The notes under the pieces were generated by a model. That model was not told where the DNA came from, ran no database searches, and saw only the letters and a program-made list of their open reading frames with translations. The position numbers were made by a program, and so were the translations under genes. Positions 45,638 to 54,797 of a DNA stretch of 64,000 bases are shown in pieces. Location: assembly GCA_035533755.1 (NCBI GenBank), contig DATLTC010000099.1:1-64000 (forward strand), read 5' to 3'. Source of the DNA: Gemmatimonadaceae bacterium (GTDB lineage: Bacteria > Gemmatimonadota > Gemmatimonadetes > Gemmatimonadales > Gemmatimonadaceae). How positions within the stretch are numbered: the first letter of the stretch is position 1; every line of letters begins with the position of its first letter.

Positions 45638-45738
45638 GGACTCAGACGAAGTCGGGCATGGGGCCGGGGAGATGCTCCGTGGCTGCAAGGTACAGGCGGG
45701 CCCCGACAGTGGCAAGTACTTTGCGTTGTAAAGCAGAT

Positions 45739-45772
45739 CCCCTGGCGGCGCGCCGGTTCACCCGGTCAGGGG
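45739..45772 (-). terminator. Possible terminator of the hem-ppa operon
   Basis: On the minus strand, CCCCTG begins inside the ppa stop codon region and pairs with CAGGGG at the other end of a 34-nt palindromic stretch. An internal CCGG/CCGG pairing strengthens the stem. A loose T-containing tail follows (ATCTGCTTT). Confidence 0.35.
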
Positions 45773-46308
45773 CCCGGCGTCAGATATGCCCGGTCGTACT
45801 GCGCGATGGACTGGGTGATGAGCGCCATCGCCTCGCCGCTCTTTCCCCATCCCACGATCTCCACCTTCTTCCCTTCCAGCTCCTTGTAGCTCACGAAGAA
45901 CTGCGCCACCTCCCGGAGCAGATGCTGCGGGATATCGGCGATGTCGAAGTACTCCTGCGAGTAGGGATCGTGCGTGGGCACGGCGAGGATCTTGTCGTCC
46001 GGCTCGCCGCGGTCGAGCATATGCAGCACGCCGATCGGGCGGGCGTCGATCATGCACCCCGGGAAGGTCTCTTCCTTGAGCAGCACGAGCACGTCCATCG
46101 GGTCGCCGTCGTCGTGCAGCGTACGCGGAATGAAGCCGTAGTCCGCCGGGTAGTGGACGGCCGAATACAGCACGCGGTCGAGCTTGATGAGCCCCGACGG
46201 CTTGTCGAGTTCGTACTTGTTGCGGCTCCCCTGGGGAATCTCGATCACCGCCGTGATCACCTCGGGGGGATTCGCGCCCGGCGCCAGATCGCGCCACAGA
46301 TTGAGCAC
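45766..46308 (-). CDS. ppa: Inorganic pyrophosphatase (family I)
   Basis: A 180-residue soluble PPase. Active-site sequences are complete: EIPQGSRNKYELDK, YPADYGFIPRTLHDDGDPMD (the D-x-D-x-x-D metal site), DDKILAVPTHDPY and HLLREVAQFFVSYKELEGKK. It hydrolyses pyrophosphate, pulling biosynthetic reactions forward. It lies 3 nt downstream of hemB on the same strand, the last gene of hemD-hemC-hemB-ppa. Confidence 0.95.
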   Translation of the reverse strand: MLNLWRDLAPGANPPEVITAVIEIPQGSRNKYELDKPSGLIKLDRVLYSAVHYPADYGFIPRTLHDDGDPMDVLVLLKEETFPGCMIDARPIGVLHMLDRGEPDDKILAVPTHDPYSQEYFDIADIPQHLLREVAQFFVSYKELEGKKVEIVGWGKSGEAMALITQSIAQYDRAYLTPGP

Positions 46309-46311
46309 GGC

Positions 46312-47298
46312 TCAGCGCTCCCCGCGGCCGATCACCGCGGCCGCTTCGGCGGCGAAGTAGGTGATGACCACGTCGGCGCCGGCCCGCCGGATGCCGAGCA
46401 GCGACTCCATCATCACGCGCTCGCCGTCGATCCATCCCCGCTCCGCCGCCGCCTTGATCATGCTGAACTCGCCGCTCACCTGATACGCGGCCAGCGGGTA
46501 GCCGGTGGCGTCCTTCACGCGGCGGATCACATCCAGGAACGGCCCCGCCGGCTTGACCATCAGCATGTCGGCTCCTTCCGCGATATCCAACTCCACCTCG
46601 CGCAGCGCCTCGTCGGCGTTGGCCGAATCCATCTGATAGCTGCGGCGGTCGCCGAACTGCGGCGTGGACTCGGCGGCGTCGCGGAACGGCCCGTAGAACG
46701 GACCGGCGAACTTGGCGGCGTAGCTCAGAATGGGCGTGTGCGCGAACCCCGCGTCGTCGAGCGCGCCGCGGATGGCCCCCACGCGGCCGTCCATCATGTC
46801 GCTCGGCGCCACGATGTCGGCGCCCGCCGCGGCATGCGACACGGCCTCACGGGCCAGCAGATCGAGCGTGGCGTCGTTGTCCACGTCGCCGTCCTTGAGC
46901 ACGCCGCAATGTCCGTGGTCGGTGTACTCGCACAGGCAGACGTCGGTGATCACCACGAGGTCGGGCACCTCGCGCTTGAGCGCGCGCACCGCCTGCTGCA
47001 CCGGCCCCTGGTCGTCCCACGCGCTGGTGCCGATGGCATCCTTGTGCTCCGGGATGCCGAACAGCAGCACGCCGCCCACGCCGGCCGCGGCGGCCGCGGC
47101 GGCCTCGCGCACGAGCTCATCCACGGAGAGTTGCGCCACGCCGGGCATCGAGTCCACAGGCACGCGCACCCGGTGGCCGGGGCGCACGAACATCGGGAGC
47201 ACGAGCTGCGACGCCGACAGGTGCGTCTCGCGCACCAGACGCCTCAGGGGCGCGGTGCGACGCAGGCGCCGCGGACGGTACTCGGGAAACATGGCCAT
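46312..47298 (-). CDS. hemB: Porphobilinogen synthase (delta-aminolevulinic acid dehydratase)
   Basis: A 328-residue TIM-barrel enzyme condensing two aminolevulinates to porphobilinogen. It has the Cys-rich metal site [13 protein letters not shown], indicating a zinc-type enzyme. The two catalytic lysines lie in [19 protein letters not shown] and [14 protein letters not shown] second start two codons in is possible (MAM). The gene is 57 nt downstream of hemC and directly upstream of ppa. Confidence 0.95.
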   Translation of the reverse strand: MAMFPEYRPRRLRRTAPLRRLVRETHLSASQLVLPMFVRPGHRVRVPVDSMPGVAQLSVDELVREAAAAAAAGVGGVLLFGIPEHKDAIGTSAWDDQGPVQQAVRALKREVPDLVVITDVCLCEYTDHGHCGVLKDGDVDNDATLDLLAREAVSHAAAGADIVAPSDMMDGRVGAIRGALDDAGFAHTPILSYAAKFAGPFYGPFRDAAESTPQFGDRRSYQMDSANADEALREVELDIAEGADMLMVKPAGPFLDVIRRVKDATGYPLAAYQVSGEFSMIKAAAERGWIDGERVMMESLLGIRRAGADVVITYFAAEAAAVIGRGER

Positions 47299-47355
47299 GC
47301 GATCATCCTGCGTTCTGGGGACGCGATCGCCGGTGGCGCCGCGCCCGCCTGGGAA

Positions 47356-48318
47356 TCACTCCGGTTGCGGCGACGGCAGATGCTGCGCCCGCCGCAGCCC
47401 CTCCAGAATCTCCGTCGCCCCTTCGCCGCGCAGCTGATTGGCCAGCCGCACGCCACACAGCTCGGGGTCGGCCTCGTCGAGCACGATCTCGCCGCGCACC
47501 ACGCGGCGGCCGTCGAGGTCGGCGATCAGGCCGTGCAGCACGAACCCGCCGCCGCGCGGCATCACCAACGCGCCGATCGGCACCTGGCACCCGCCCTCGA
47601 GCGCGCCCAGGAACGCGCGTTCGGCGCGCACGTCGGTCATCGTGCGGGCGTCGTTGAGCGCGCCCGCGAGCTCGCGCAGGCGCGCGTCGTCGCCGCGGAT
47701 CTGGATCGCGATCGCGCCCTGCCCCGGCGCCGGCAGCCAGTCGGGCGCGTCGAGCACCGCGGTGATGCGCTGCGCGACGCCCAGACGGTGCAGGCCGGCG
47801 GCGGCGAGAATGGCCGCGTGCACGCTGCCCGCGTCCACCTTCTTGATCCGCGTGGGAACGTTGCCCCGCAGCTCGACGATATCGAGATCGCGGCGCCGCG
47901 CCGCGAGTTGTGCCCGCCGCCGCAGGCTCGACGTGCCCACCCGCGAGCCGCGCGGCAACTCGTCCAGCGACTCGGCCTGGATCACGTCGCCGATCACCAG
48001 CACGTCGCGCGGGTCCTCGCGCCGGAGCACGGCGCCGATCGCCAGCCCGTCGGGCGATTCGGTGGGCAGATCCTTGAGCGAGTGCACGCAGCAGTCCACC
48101 TTGCCCTTGCCGAGCGCGTGCTCGAGTTCCATGGTGAACAGGCCCTTGGCGCCGATGGCGCTGAGCGGCTCGTCGAGTTTCTTGTCGCCCACCGTCTTGA
48201 ACGTCACCAGCTCGGCGGCCACGCCGCGTCCCTCGAGCAGCCCCTTCACCAGGTTGGCCTGGTAGAGGGCCAGATCGGAGGACCGTGTGGCGATGCGAAT
48301 CGGGGTCTGAGTGGCCAT
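47356..48318 (-). CDS. hemC: Hydroxymethylbilane synthase (porphobilinogen deaminase)
   Basis: Starts MATQTPIRIATRSSDLAL at 48318, 320 residues. Landmarks: CVHSLKDLPTE with the catalytic aspartate region, GTSSLRRRAQL, ELRGNVPTRIKKVD and the dipyrromethane cofactor cysteine in LEGGCQVPIGA. It polymerises four porphobilinogens. It lies between hemD and hemB, 44 nt after hemD. Confidence 0.95.
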   Translation of the reverse strand: MATQTPIRIATRSSDLALYQANLVKGLLEGRGVAAELVTFKTVGDKKLDEPLSAIGAKGLFTMELEHALGKGKVDCCVHSLKDLPTESPDGLAIGAVLRREDPRDVLVIGDVIQAESLDELPRGSRVGTSSLRRRAQLAARRRDLDIVELRGNVPTRIKKVDAGSVHAAILAAAGLHRLGVAQRITAVLDAPDWLPAPGQGAIAIQIRGDDARLRELAGALNDARTMTDVRAERAFLGALEGGCQVPIGALVMPRGGGFVLHGLIADLDGRRVVRGEIVLDEADPELCGVRLANQLRGEGATEILEGLRRAQHLPSPQPE

Positions 48319-48362
48319 TGGGGAATGGACGGGGAGTCGCGCGTTCTGAAATGTAGCCGCGC

Positions 48363-49163
48363 TCAGCGCCGGGAGGCGACCACGGCCGTCACCAGCCCGT
48401 CCAGCGTGGACGGATCGGCCTCCGAGCGCACCGTGAGCCCCAGCGCGCGCACCACGGCCGACGTGGCGGGGCCGATCGTGGCGATTCCCGCGCGCGCCGC
48501 CGCGTCGGCCCCCACCGCGTCCACGAACGCGCGCACCGACGACCCGGCCGTGAACGTGACCACGTCGATCTCGCCGCGCAGCAGCCGCTCGCGCATCGCC
48601 GCGGCGCCCTCGACATTGGGGGCGGATCGGTAGAGCGCGATCACGTCCACCGTCGCGCCCAGCGTCCGCAGCCCCTCGGGAAGCACATCGCGCGCGCCCG
48701 CCGCCGCGAGGTAGAGCACGCGGCGGCCCCGGACGTCGTCCCGCGCCCCGAGCGTCTCCAACAGCCCCTCGGCCACGAACCGGGGCGGGACCACGTCCAC
48801 CGCGATGCCCAACGCCTGGAGCGCGCCCGCCGTGGCGGGGCCCACCACCGCCACGCGCCGGCCCGCCATGGGCCGCGCATCGCGCCCCGCGTCGTGCAGC
48901 GCCTTCCAGAACATCTGCACGGCGTTCTGGCTGGTGAACAGCACCCAGTCGTACCGGGCGAGATCCGCGATCGCGGCCCGCACCGGCGCCGCATCCAGCG
49001 GCTCGATGCGCGTGGCCGGCATCTCGACCACGTCGGCCCCGAGCGCGGTCAGCGCGGTCGTGAACGACGAGGCCGCCTGCGCGGCGCGCGTGACCACCAC
49101 GCGGACGCCGGACAGGGACGCCGCGCCGCGTGCCTCGGGATGATCGCTGCCGGGCCTGGTCAT
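48363..49163 (-). CDS. hemD: Uroporphyrinogen-III synthase
   Basis: The chosen ATG (49163) gives 266 residues. The low-conservation HemD fold is recognisable: GVRVVVTRAAQAASSFTTAL at the N-terminus, YDWVLFTSQNAVQMFW, AVVGPATAGALQALG, VTFTAGSSVRAFVDAVG and ATIGPATSAVVRALGL. It closes and inverts ring D of hydroxymethylbilane. It is the first gene of the hem operon and is divergent from acs. Confidence 0.9.
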   Translation of the reverse strand: MTRPGSDHPEARGAASLSGVRVVVTRAAQAASSFTTALTALGADVVEMPATRIEPLDAAPVRAAIADLARYDWVLFTSQNAVQMFWKALHDAGRDARPMAGRRVAVVGPATAGALQALGIAVDVVPPRFVAEGLLETLGARDDVRGRRVLYLAAAGARDVLPEGLRTLGATVDVIALYRSAPNVEGAAAMRERLLRGEIDVVTFTAGSSVRAFVDAVGADAAARAGIATIGPATSAVVRALGLTVRSEADPSTLDGLVTAVVASRR

Positions 49164-49333
49164 GCGCCGATCGAGACTCGTGCGAGGGGATCGGATGAAG
49201 ATACCCCACGGGCGCGACCATGCGACACTCGCGTCCGCACCTTGCCTCGCCCCCCGCCAATCCGCAGTATCAACTGCCCCTCCGGATCCCCGTCGATCGT
49301 GCCCGCGTCGTCCCGTCTCACCGGCCATTCTCC

Positions 49334-51298
49334 ATGACTGATATCTCCGTCCTCCTCCAGGAGAACCGCAAGTTCCCGCCGCCGCGATCCTTCGCCGCCA
49401 CGGCCGTCGTCTCCGACCCCGCGGTCTACGAGCGCGCGGCCCGCGACATCCCGGCCTACTGGGCCGACCAGGCGCGCGCGGTGGAGTGGATGGAGCCCTA
49501 TCGGACGGTGCTCGAGTGGACGCCGCCCCACGCCCAGTGGTTCCTGGGCGGCAAGCTCAACGCGTCGGTGAACTGCGTGGACCGCCACGTGCGCGGGGAG
49601 CGCCGCAACAAGGCGGCCCTCATCTGGGAAGGCGAGCCCGGGGACCGCCGCACGCTCACGTACTGGGATCTGTACGTCGAGGTCAACAAGTTCGCCAACG
49701 TGCTCAAGTCGCTGGGCGTCGCGCGCGGCGACCGCGTGGCGATCTATCTGCCGATGATTCCCGAAGCCGTGATCGCGATGCTCGCCTGCGCGCGCATCGG
49801 CGCGCCGCATTCGGTGGTGTTCGGCGGGTTCTCGCCGGAGTCGCTGCGCGACCGCATCAACGACGCCGAGTGCAAGCTGCTCATCACGGCCGACGGCGGC
49901 TACCGTCGCGGCGGGATCGTGCCGCTCAAGCGCAACTGCGACAAGGCGCTCGAGGAGACGCCGTCCATCCAGAACGTGGTCGTGGTGCAGCGCCGCCCCG
50001 GCGCCGGCGGCGACGAAGCGTTCGCCGACATGAAGGAAGGGCGCGATCACTGGTGGCACCGCCTCATGCGCACGGCCAGCCAGTGGTGCGAGCCCGAGGC
50101 GATGGACGCCGAGGACGTGCTGTACATCCTGTACACGTCGGGCACCACGGGGAAGCCCAAGGGCATCGTGCACACCACCGGCGGCTACCTGGTGGGATGC
50201 ACCACCACGACCAAGGAAGTGTTCGATCTCAAGGAAGCGGACGTCTTCTGGTGCACCGCCGACGTGGGCTGGGTGACCGGGCACTCGTATCTCACCTACG
50301 GCCCGCTCTCCAACGGCGCCACCTGCGTGATGTACGAAGGCGCCCCGGACTGGCCCGAGAAGGACCGCTTCTGGGAGATCTGCGAGAAGTACGGCGTGAC
50401 CATCCTGTACACCGCGCCCACTGCCATCCGCGCGTTCATGAAATGGGGCGCGCAGCATCCCGCCGGGCACGACCTGTCGCAGTTGCGGCTGCTGGGCTCG
50501 GTGGGCGAGCCGATCAATCCCGAAGCGTGGATGTGGTACCACAAGCACATCGGCCACGAGCGGTGTCCGATCGTCGATACGTGGTGGCAGACCGAGACGG
50601 GGGCGATCGTCATCTCGCCGCTCCCCGGCCTCACCGAAACCAAGCCCGGCAGCGCCACGCAGCCGCTGCCGGGCTACGCCGCGGCGCTGCTCGACGCGGA
50701 GGGCCGGCCCATTCCCGTGGGCGGCGGCCTGCTGGCGCTCACGCATCCGTGGCCGTCCATGCTCCGCACCATCTGGGGCGACGACGACCGATACGTGAGC
50801 ACGTACTTCACCAAGTGGCCGGGCCGCCCCGATCTGTATTTCCCGGGCGACGGCGTGAAGCGCGATGCCGAGGGCTACTACGTGATCCTCGGCCGCGTGG
50901 ACGACGTGCTCAACGTGGCCGGCCACCGCATCGGCACCATGGAAGTGGAATCGGCGCTCGTGGAACACCCCGCGGTGGCCGAGGCCGCCGTGGTCGGCAA
51001 GACGCACGAACTCAAGGGGCAGGCCCTGGCGGCCTTCGTCACCCTGCGCGAAGGCTTCAAGCCCTCAGCGGCGCTGCACGACGAGTTGCGCGAATTCGTG
51101 GCCGAGAAGATCGGCGCCATCGCTAAACCCGACGACGTGCTGTTCTCAGCCGATCTGCCCAAGACACGGTCGGGCAAGATCATGCGGCGGCTGCTGCGCG
51201 ACATCGCCGAGGGCCGCGCGCTCGGCGACACGACGACGCTGGCCGATCCCGGCGTGGTGGCGAAGTTGAAGGAGCAGTACGAGTCGATCGAGAGCTAG
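49334..51298 (+). CDS. acs: Acetyl-CoA synthetase (AMP-forming)
   Basis: The ATG at 49334 gives 654 residues, the family norm. The ACAS N-terminal domain starts after about 30 residues ([20 protein letters not shown]). The adenylation P-loop is [20 protein letters not shown]. The acetate-pocket region includes [14 protein letters not shown] with the conserved tryptophan. The acetylation-regulated catalytic lysine is in [13 protein letters not shown] near the C-terminus. It activates acetate to acetyl-CoA. Regulation by lysine acetylation is known in the family but not shown here. Confidence 0.95.
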   Translation: MTDISVLLQENRKFPPPRSFAATAVVSDPAVYERAARDIPAYWADQARAVEWMEPYRTVLEWTPPHAQWFLGGKLNASVNCVDRHVRGERRNKAALIWEGEPGDRRTLTYWDLYVEVNKFANVLKSLGVARGDRVAIYLPMIPEAVIAMLACARIGAPHSVVFGGFSPESLRDRINDAECKLLITADGGYRRGGIVPLKRNCDKALEETPSIQNVVVVQRRPGAGGDEAFADMKEGRDHWWHRLMRTASQWCEPEAMDAEDVLYILYTSGTTGKPKGIVHTTGGYLVGCTTTTKEVFDLKEADVFWCTADVGWVTGHSYLTYGPLSNGATCVMYEGAPDWPEKDRFWEICEKYGVTILYTAPTAIRAFMKWGAQHPAGHDLSQLRLLGSVGEPINPEAWMWYHKHIGHERCPIVDTWWQTETGAIVISPLPGLTETKPGSATQPLPGYAAALLDAEGRPIPVGGGLLALTHPWPSMLRTIWGDDDRYVSTYFTKWPGRPDLYFPGDGVKRDAEGYYVILGRVDDVLNVAGHRIGTMEVESALVEHPAVAEAAVVGKTHELKGQALAAFVTLREGFKPSAALHDELREFVAEKIGAIAKPDDVLFSADLPKTRSGKIMRRLLRDIAEGRALGDTTTLADPGVVAKLKEQYESIES

Positions 51299-51310
51299 CA
51301 CGGCCCCGCG

Positions 51311-51748
51311 CTACTCGCCGATCACGGGGCGCGGCTGGTCGCGAAAGTCGAGCACGGAGAGCACGAACAACACGGCGACGATGCTGGCCGACCCCACGCA
51401 CCAACGGCAGATGGCGTGGATGCGGAAGAGCTCGAGGTAGGTGAGCCACCCGCTGAAGATCACGCCCCAGCCGGTGAGCCCCACGAGCGCCAGCGACAGG
51501 CGGCGGTCGGCGGCGAACTGCTCCTGGGCGGCGGCCATCGCGACCACGAAGATGAGCGCGTAGTAGGCCACCCCCCACACCGCCACGTGCACGCCGAACA
51601 GCATGGACCACCGGCTGGTCTGCACGATCTCGCAATCACCGCTGCCGCAAGCCAGCGTGCCGATGATGCCCATGTCGTGCAGGGTGAGGTAGGCCGCCAG
51701 CAGGGTGCCGAGCAGGGCCAGCACCGCCAACGTCATGCGTTTTGTCAT
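51311..51748 (-). CDS. Vitamin K epoxide reductase (VKOR) family protein
   Basis: A 145-residue four-helix membrane protein. The active-site CxxC is in ICRWCVGS near residue 113-118. The loop cysteine pair is CGSGDCE near 34-40, and a conserved Ser/Trp-containing stretch (SRWSMLFGVHVAVWG) follows. VKOR uses quinone to reoxidise periplasmic thiol oxidases. It overlaps the upstream DsbA-like gene by 4 nt (ATGA), so the two form a disulfide-generating pair equivalent to DsbA/DsbB. Confidence 0.9.
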   Translation of the reverse strand: MTKRMTLAVLALLGTLLAAYLTLHDMGIIGTLACGSGDCEIVQTSRWSMLFGVHVAVWGVAYYALIFVVAMAAAQEQFAADRRLSLALVGLTGWGVIFSGWLTYLELFRIHAICRWCVGSASIVAVLFVLSVLDFRDQPRPVIGE

Positions 51749-52500
51749 TTCTTTGCGGCGGCCTTGGCGGCGGCGGCCTTGGCGGCGATCGCCTCTTCGA
51801 CGTTGGCCCGGAATTGATCGAACGTCTCATAGCCGCCGATCACCTTGCTCCCGAACACGAAGGTGGGCGTCTGATCCACCTGGCGGTTCTGCGCCTCGGT
51901 GGCGTTCGCCTGGATCTGGGCCTGGTACTTCTTGGCGGCGATGCATGCCGCGTACTGATCCATGTTCAGGCCCACGCCCTTGGCGATGCCCGAGAGCACC
52001 TTGTTGGGATCGTTGGTGGCCTCGGTGTTCCAGCTGTCCTGATAGTTGTAGATCGCGTCGTGCATGGGCCAGAACTTGCCCTGGTCCGCGGCGCACCAGG
52101 CGGCCCGATGGGCATACCACGTGTTGGCGTGCATCGGCAGCGGGAAGTCCATGAACCGGATGGCCACCACGCCCGAGTCGATCAGGTGGGTGCGCACGTC
52201 TGGCTCGGTGAGCGTGGCGAACTGCCCGCACGCCGGGCACTCGAAATCGGCGAACTCGATGACCTCGAGCTTGGCGCTGTCGCTTCCTTCGAGGTGCCCC
52301 ATGGCGGTGAGCTTGGGCAGCGTGCTGTCCCACTCCGCCGCCGCCTGCTTGGGCCTGGCCGAAAGGTAGGAAAGGGCGCCGATGCCGACCACGGCGATGA
52401 CGCCGATCAGGATGTAGAATCCGCGCATCGCCGGGCTGGTCTTGGCGGCCTTCACCGCGCCGGCGCGCTTGCGTCCTGGGTTCGCTTGCTTCTTGGCCAT
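51745..52500 (-). CDS. DsbA-family thiol:disulfide oxidoreductase, membrane-anchored
   Basis: A 251-residue protein with a basic N-terminus, one membrane anchor (about 28-47) and a thioredoxin-fold domain with an inserted helical domain. The active site is ECPACGQF near 88-95. The cis-proline is in QTPTFVFGSKVIGGY. A lysine/alanine-rich C-terminal helix closes the protein. It introduces disulfides into exported proteins and is reoxidised by the VKOR protein encoded next. Confidence 0.9.
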   Translation of the reverse strand: MAKKQANPGRKRAGAVKAAKTSPAMRGFYILIGVIAVVGIGALSYLSARPKQAAAEWDSTLPKLTAMGHLEGSDSAKLEVIEFADFECPACGQFATLTEPDVRTHLIDSGVVAIRFMDFPLPMHANTWYAHRAAWCAADQGKFWPMHDAIYNYQDSWNTEATNDPNKVLSGIAKGVGLNMDQYAACIAAKKYQAQIQANATEAQNRQVDQTPTFVFGSKVIGGYETFDQFRANVEEAIAAKAAAAKAAAKK

Positions 52501-52758
52501 GTGATATTGGGGTTCCTCGGCTTGGGCCGCCGGTAGGCAGGGCGCCGCGCCCGCGGTGCCGTTGCGTCAAAGCTAGACCTGGCCCGTTGGGCCACGCAAG
52601 CAATTCGGCCCCCTCGGGACCTGGCGATTCTCGCCTTCCGGCGGCCCTGCAAACACTTGCCGCCAGCGATCCGTATACAAATTGACGGCCGCGGTACACG
52701 GAGGCTCGTCATTCATTAGATTACGGGTGCACCATTTCTTTCACTTTTACCTGGATAA

Positions 52759-53049
52759 ATGGCCAAGACCAAGCAACGGCGGGGCGCGCTTTCATCGCCC
52801 AATACGCCGAGTCCATTCGAGGAAGCTCGCGACGAACTGTTCCAACACATCATGCGGTGTGACGTGAGCGGCTCCGAGCCGGAGCACCAGCAGGAATGGT
52901 TTGACGACACCATGAAGTACATGGTCGAGCGGTACCCGGAGCTGGCCGAAGGGGATTTCGAGGAGTTGAAGAAGCTCGGGCTGCGATTTGCCCAGCCGCC
53001 GAAATCCAATACGCCCGCCGATGAAGCTGGAGCCGCGAACGCGGCGTGA
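52759..53049 (+). CDS. Small acidic hypothetical protein
   Basis: The 96-residue product begins MAKTKQRRGALSSPNTPSPFEEAR and is predicted helical, with charged segments (EARDELFQHIMRCDV, EHQQEWFDDTMKYMVERYPEL, FEELKKLGLRFAQPP). There is no signal peptide or helix long enough for a membrane span. The pattern is that of a small conserved cytosolic protein, but I do not recognise the family. It is followed by a strong hairpin terminator. Confidence 0.6.
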   Translation: MAKTKQRRGALSSPNTPSPFEEARDELFQHIMRCDVSGSEPEHQQEWFDDTMKYMVERYPELAEGDFEELKKLGLRFAQPPKSNTPADEAGAANAA

Positions 53050-53090
53050 CCGCGCAGTGAGCGGTTGGCGGTACGCGGTACTCAGTCGCA

Positions 53091-53126
53091 GCCATCAGTT
53101 GGGCGTGCCCCACGCCAGCTGATGGC
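53091..53126. terminator. Strong hairpin between convergent genes
   Basis: GCCATCAG and CTGATGGC form the outer 8-bp stem. It extends inward by about 8 further pairs with one G bulge and a 3-nt loop. It lies 42 nt after the 96-residue protein gene and is followed by TTTC. It may also serve the convergent gene ending at 53197. Confidence 0.6.
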
Positions 53127-53196
53127 TTTCAGGTGTCCGCGGCGCACCGACTGCCGCAGGCGGCGGCGTTCACCCGTTGCCCGCTGGTTCCCGATC

Positions 53197-53679
53197 TCAT
53201 CGCCACAAGCTGTCTGACCGGCGCAGGACGATGCCCAGCCGGAGGCCGCCGCCCAGCCCGAGTTGGTACGCCACGCGCGTGCCGTGCGTGAGCGGCCCCT
53301 CGAAGTCGAGCGCCCCCACGAGGTAGGGCCGCACCTTGTCGCCGGCCTCGTACCGCGCGCTCACCCCACCGGCCAGCGACAGCCCCCAGCGCTCGCGCCC
53401 GAACGGATCGAGCAGCACGCGCATGAGCGCATCCACGCGGCCGGCGCCCACCAGCGCGTGGTTGCGGTCCACCGCGCCGGCCCCGGCGTCGAGTTCCAGC
53501 CGCTGATAGTAGCCGGCGCCGAGATTCACCCCCGCGCCCAGTTGGACGGAATACGGGCCGGGGCCCAGCACGTCGGCGCGGAATTCCGGGCGCGGCGCGA
53601 TGCGCTGGGCGCCGGCGGGCGCGGTCCACACCGTGGCGAGCGCCACGAGCGCCACGAGCGCCGCCGCGACACGGCTCAT
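53197..53679 (-). CDS. Secreted outer-membrane beta-barrel-like protein
   Basis: A 160-residue protein with a signal peptide ending PAGAQ near 25. Alternating strands follow (YSVQLGAGVNLGAGYYQRLE, WGLSLAGGVSARYEAG, VRPYLVGALDFEGPL, VAYQLGLGGGLRLGIVLRR). The pattern is that of a small eight-strand outer-membrane barrel, although it ends SDSLWR rather than a terminal Phe. It overlaps the upstream phosphatidyltransferase gene by 4 nt. Function is unknown. Confidence 0.6.
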   Translation of the reverse strand: MSRVAAALVALVALATVWTAPAGAQRIAPRPEFRADVLGPGPYSVQLGAGVNLGAGYYQRLELDAGAGAVDRNHALVGAGRVDALMRVLLDPFGRERWGLSLAGGVSARYEAGDKVRPYLVGALDFEGPLTHGTRVAYQLGLGGGLRLGIVLRRSDSLWR

Positions 53680-54203
53680 CGCACCCTGCCGCGCCACAGC
53701 GCGAACGTGTAGTCGGCGACGGCCCACAGGGACGTCGCGAGCACGGCGGCGAGCAGCGCGCGCACCCAGCCCGGCCGCACCATGATCGCCACGAAGGTGA
53801 GGAGTTGCAGCGAGGTCACGATCTTGCCCAGCCACCGGGCGCGGAACTCCACCGGCCGCAACCACGGGATGATGCGCGCCACGAGGAATCCCACGGCGGT
53901 CATCAGGTCGCGGAAGATGATGATGAAGTAGCCCGCGGTGCCGATCGCTCCGGTGAACAGAAACGTGGAGATGGCCACGAGCACGAACACGCGGTCGGCG
54001 AATGCGTCGAGGAGGGCCCCCCACGAGCTGGTGACCTGCGCGCGGCGCGCGATGTACCCGTCGAGGAAATCGGTGACGGCGGCCAGGCCGATCAGCGCGA
54101 TGCGGGTCTCCGTCGCATCGCTGCCCACGAAGGCCCCGGCCATGAGAAGCCGCGAGAACGAGATCCAATTGGGGAGGTGGTTGAGCCCCCGCCGAGCGTG
54201 CAT
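53676..54203 (-). CDS. CDP-alcohol phosphatidyltransferase
   Basis: From ATG 54203 the product is 175 residues with about six helices. The signature D-x2-D-G-x2-A-R-x8-G-x3-D-x3-D is complete in TDFLDGYIARRAQVTSSW followed by GALLDAFADR. N-terminal LNHLPNWISFSRLL is typical of PgsA-type enzymes. It would transfer a phosphatidyl group to glycerol-3-phosphate or another alcohol in phospholipid synthesis. Substrate within the family is not certain. An upstream in-frame ATG at 54248 is less likely. Confidence 0.85.
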   Translation of the reverse strand: MHARRGLNHLPNWISFSRLLMAGAFVGSDATETRIALIGLAAVTDFLDGYIARRAQVTSSWGALLDAFADRVFVLVAISTFLFTGAIGTAGYFIIIFRDLMTAVGFLVARIIPWLRPVEFRARWLGKIVTSLQLLTFVAIMVRPGWVRALLAAVLATSLWAVADYTFALWRGRVR

Positions 54204-54292
54204 GGCCCAAAAGCTACCGCCCGCCCCCCGTGCTTGCCACCGCTCCATGCGCGACCTAGCTTGCCACTTCCGCCCAGTTTCCCGAGGTCCGG

Positions 54293-54757
54293 ATGTCGGA
54301 AGTCATCGAGCTCTTGCGCCACGTGACGATCTTCAAGGGGCTCGACGACGAGGAGCTCCGGGCGGTGGCCGAGTTGTGCAAGGAGGAGAAGTTCGTCTCC
54401 GGGGAGTACATCTTCCACGAAGGCGAATCCGGCAACCGCCTGTACCTGATCACCGACGGCGAAGTGCGCATCAGCCGCGACGTGCCCGGCAGCGGCGAGG
54501 AGGCTCTGGCCATCCTCAAACCGGGCGCGCTGTTCGGCGAGATGGCCGTCTTCGACCGCAGCGAGCGCTCCACGCACGCCATCTCCAACGGCGGCACGAC
54601 GGCGCTCACGATCACCCGTCCGGACTTCGAGATGCTGCTGGACTTCGACCGCGAGCTGGCGTACAAGGTGCTGTGGGCCGTGGTGCGGCTGCTCTCCACG
54701 CGACTGCGCCAGACCAACGATTCGCTCCGGTCGTTCCTCGCCATGTCCATGTTCTGA
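54293..54757 (+). CDS. Stand-alone cyclic nucleotide-binding domain protein
   Basis: A 154-residue protein consisting of one cNMP-binding domain. LRHVTIFKGLDDEELRAVAE starts the domain. The hairpin GEYIFHEGESGNRLYLITDG and the phosphate-binding cassette LFGEMAVFDRSERSTHA follow, with a C-terminal helix. There is no helix-turn-helix, so it is not a CRP-type activator. The PBC has E-M in place and S-T after the arginine, compatible with ligand binding. It could be a regulatory subunit for another protein. Confidence 0.85.
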   Translation: MSEVIELLRHVTIFKGLDDEELRAVAELCKEEKFVSGEYIFHEGESGNRLYLITDGEVRISRDVPGSGEEALAILKPGALFGEMAVFDRSERSTHAISNGGTTALTITRPDFEMLLDFDRELAYKVLWAVVRLLSTRLRQTNDSLRSFLAMSMF

Positions 54758-54797
54758 CCGCCGCGAACGCTCACGGGTCGCGGCCCAACCGAGTGCC

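Noticed and set aside
45658-48633. 991-codon plus-strand frame across hemC, hemB and ppa
   Set aside because: It runs antisense through three recognisable enzymes and has no domain of its own.
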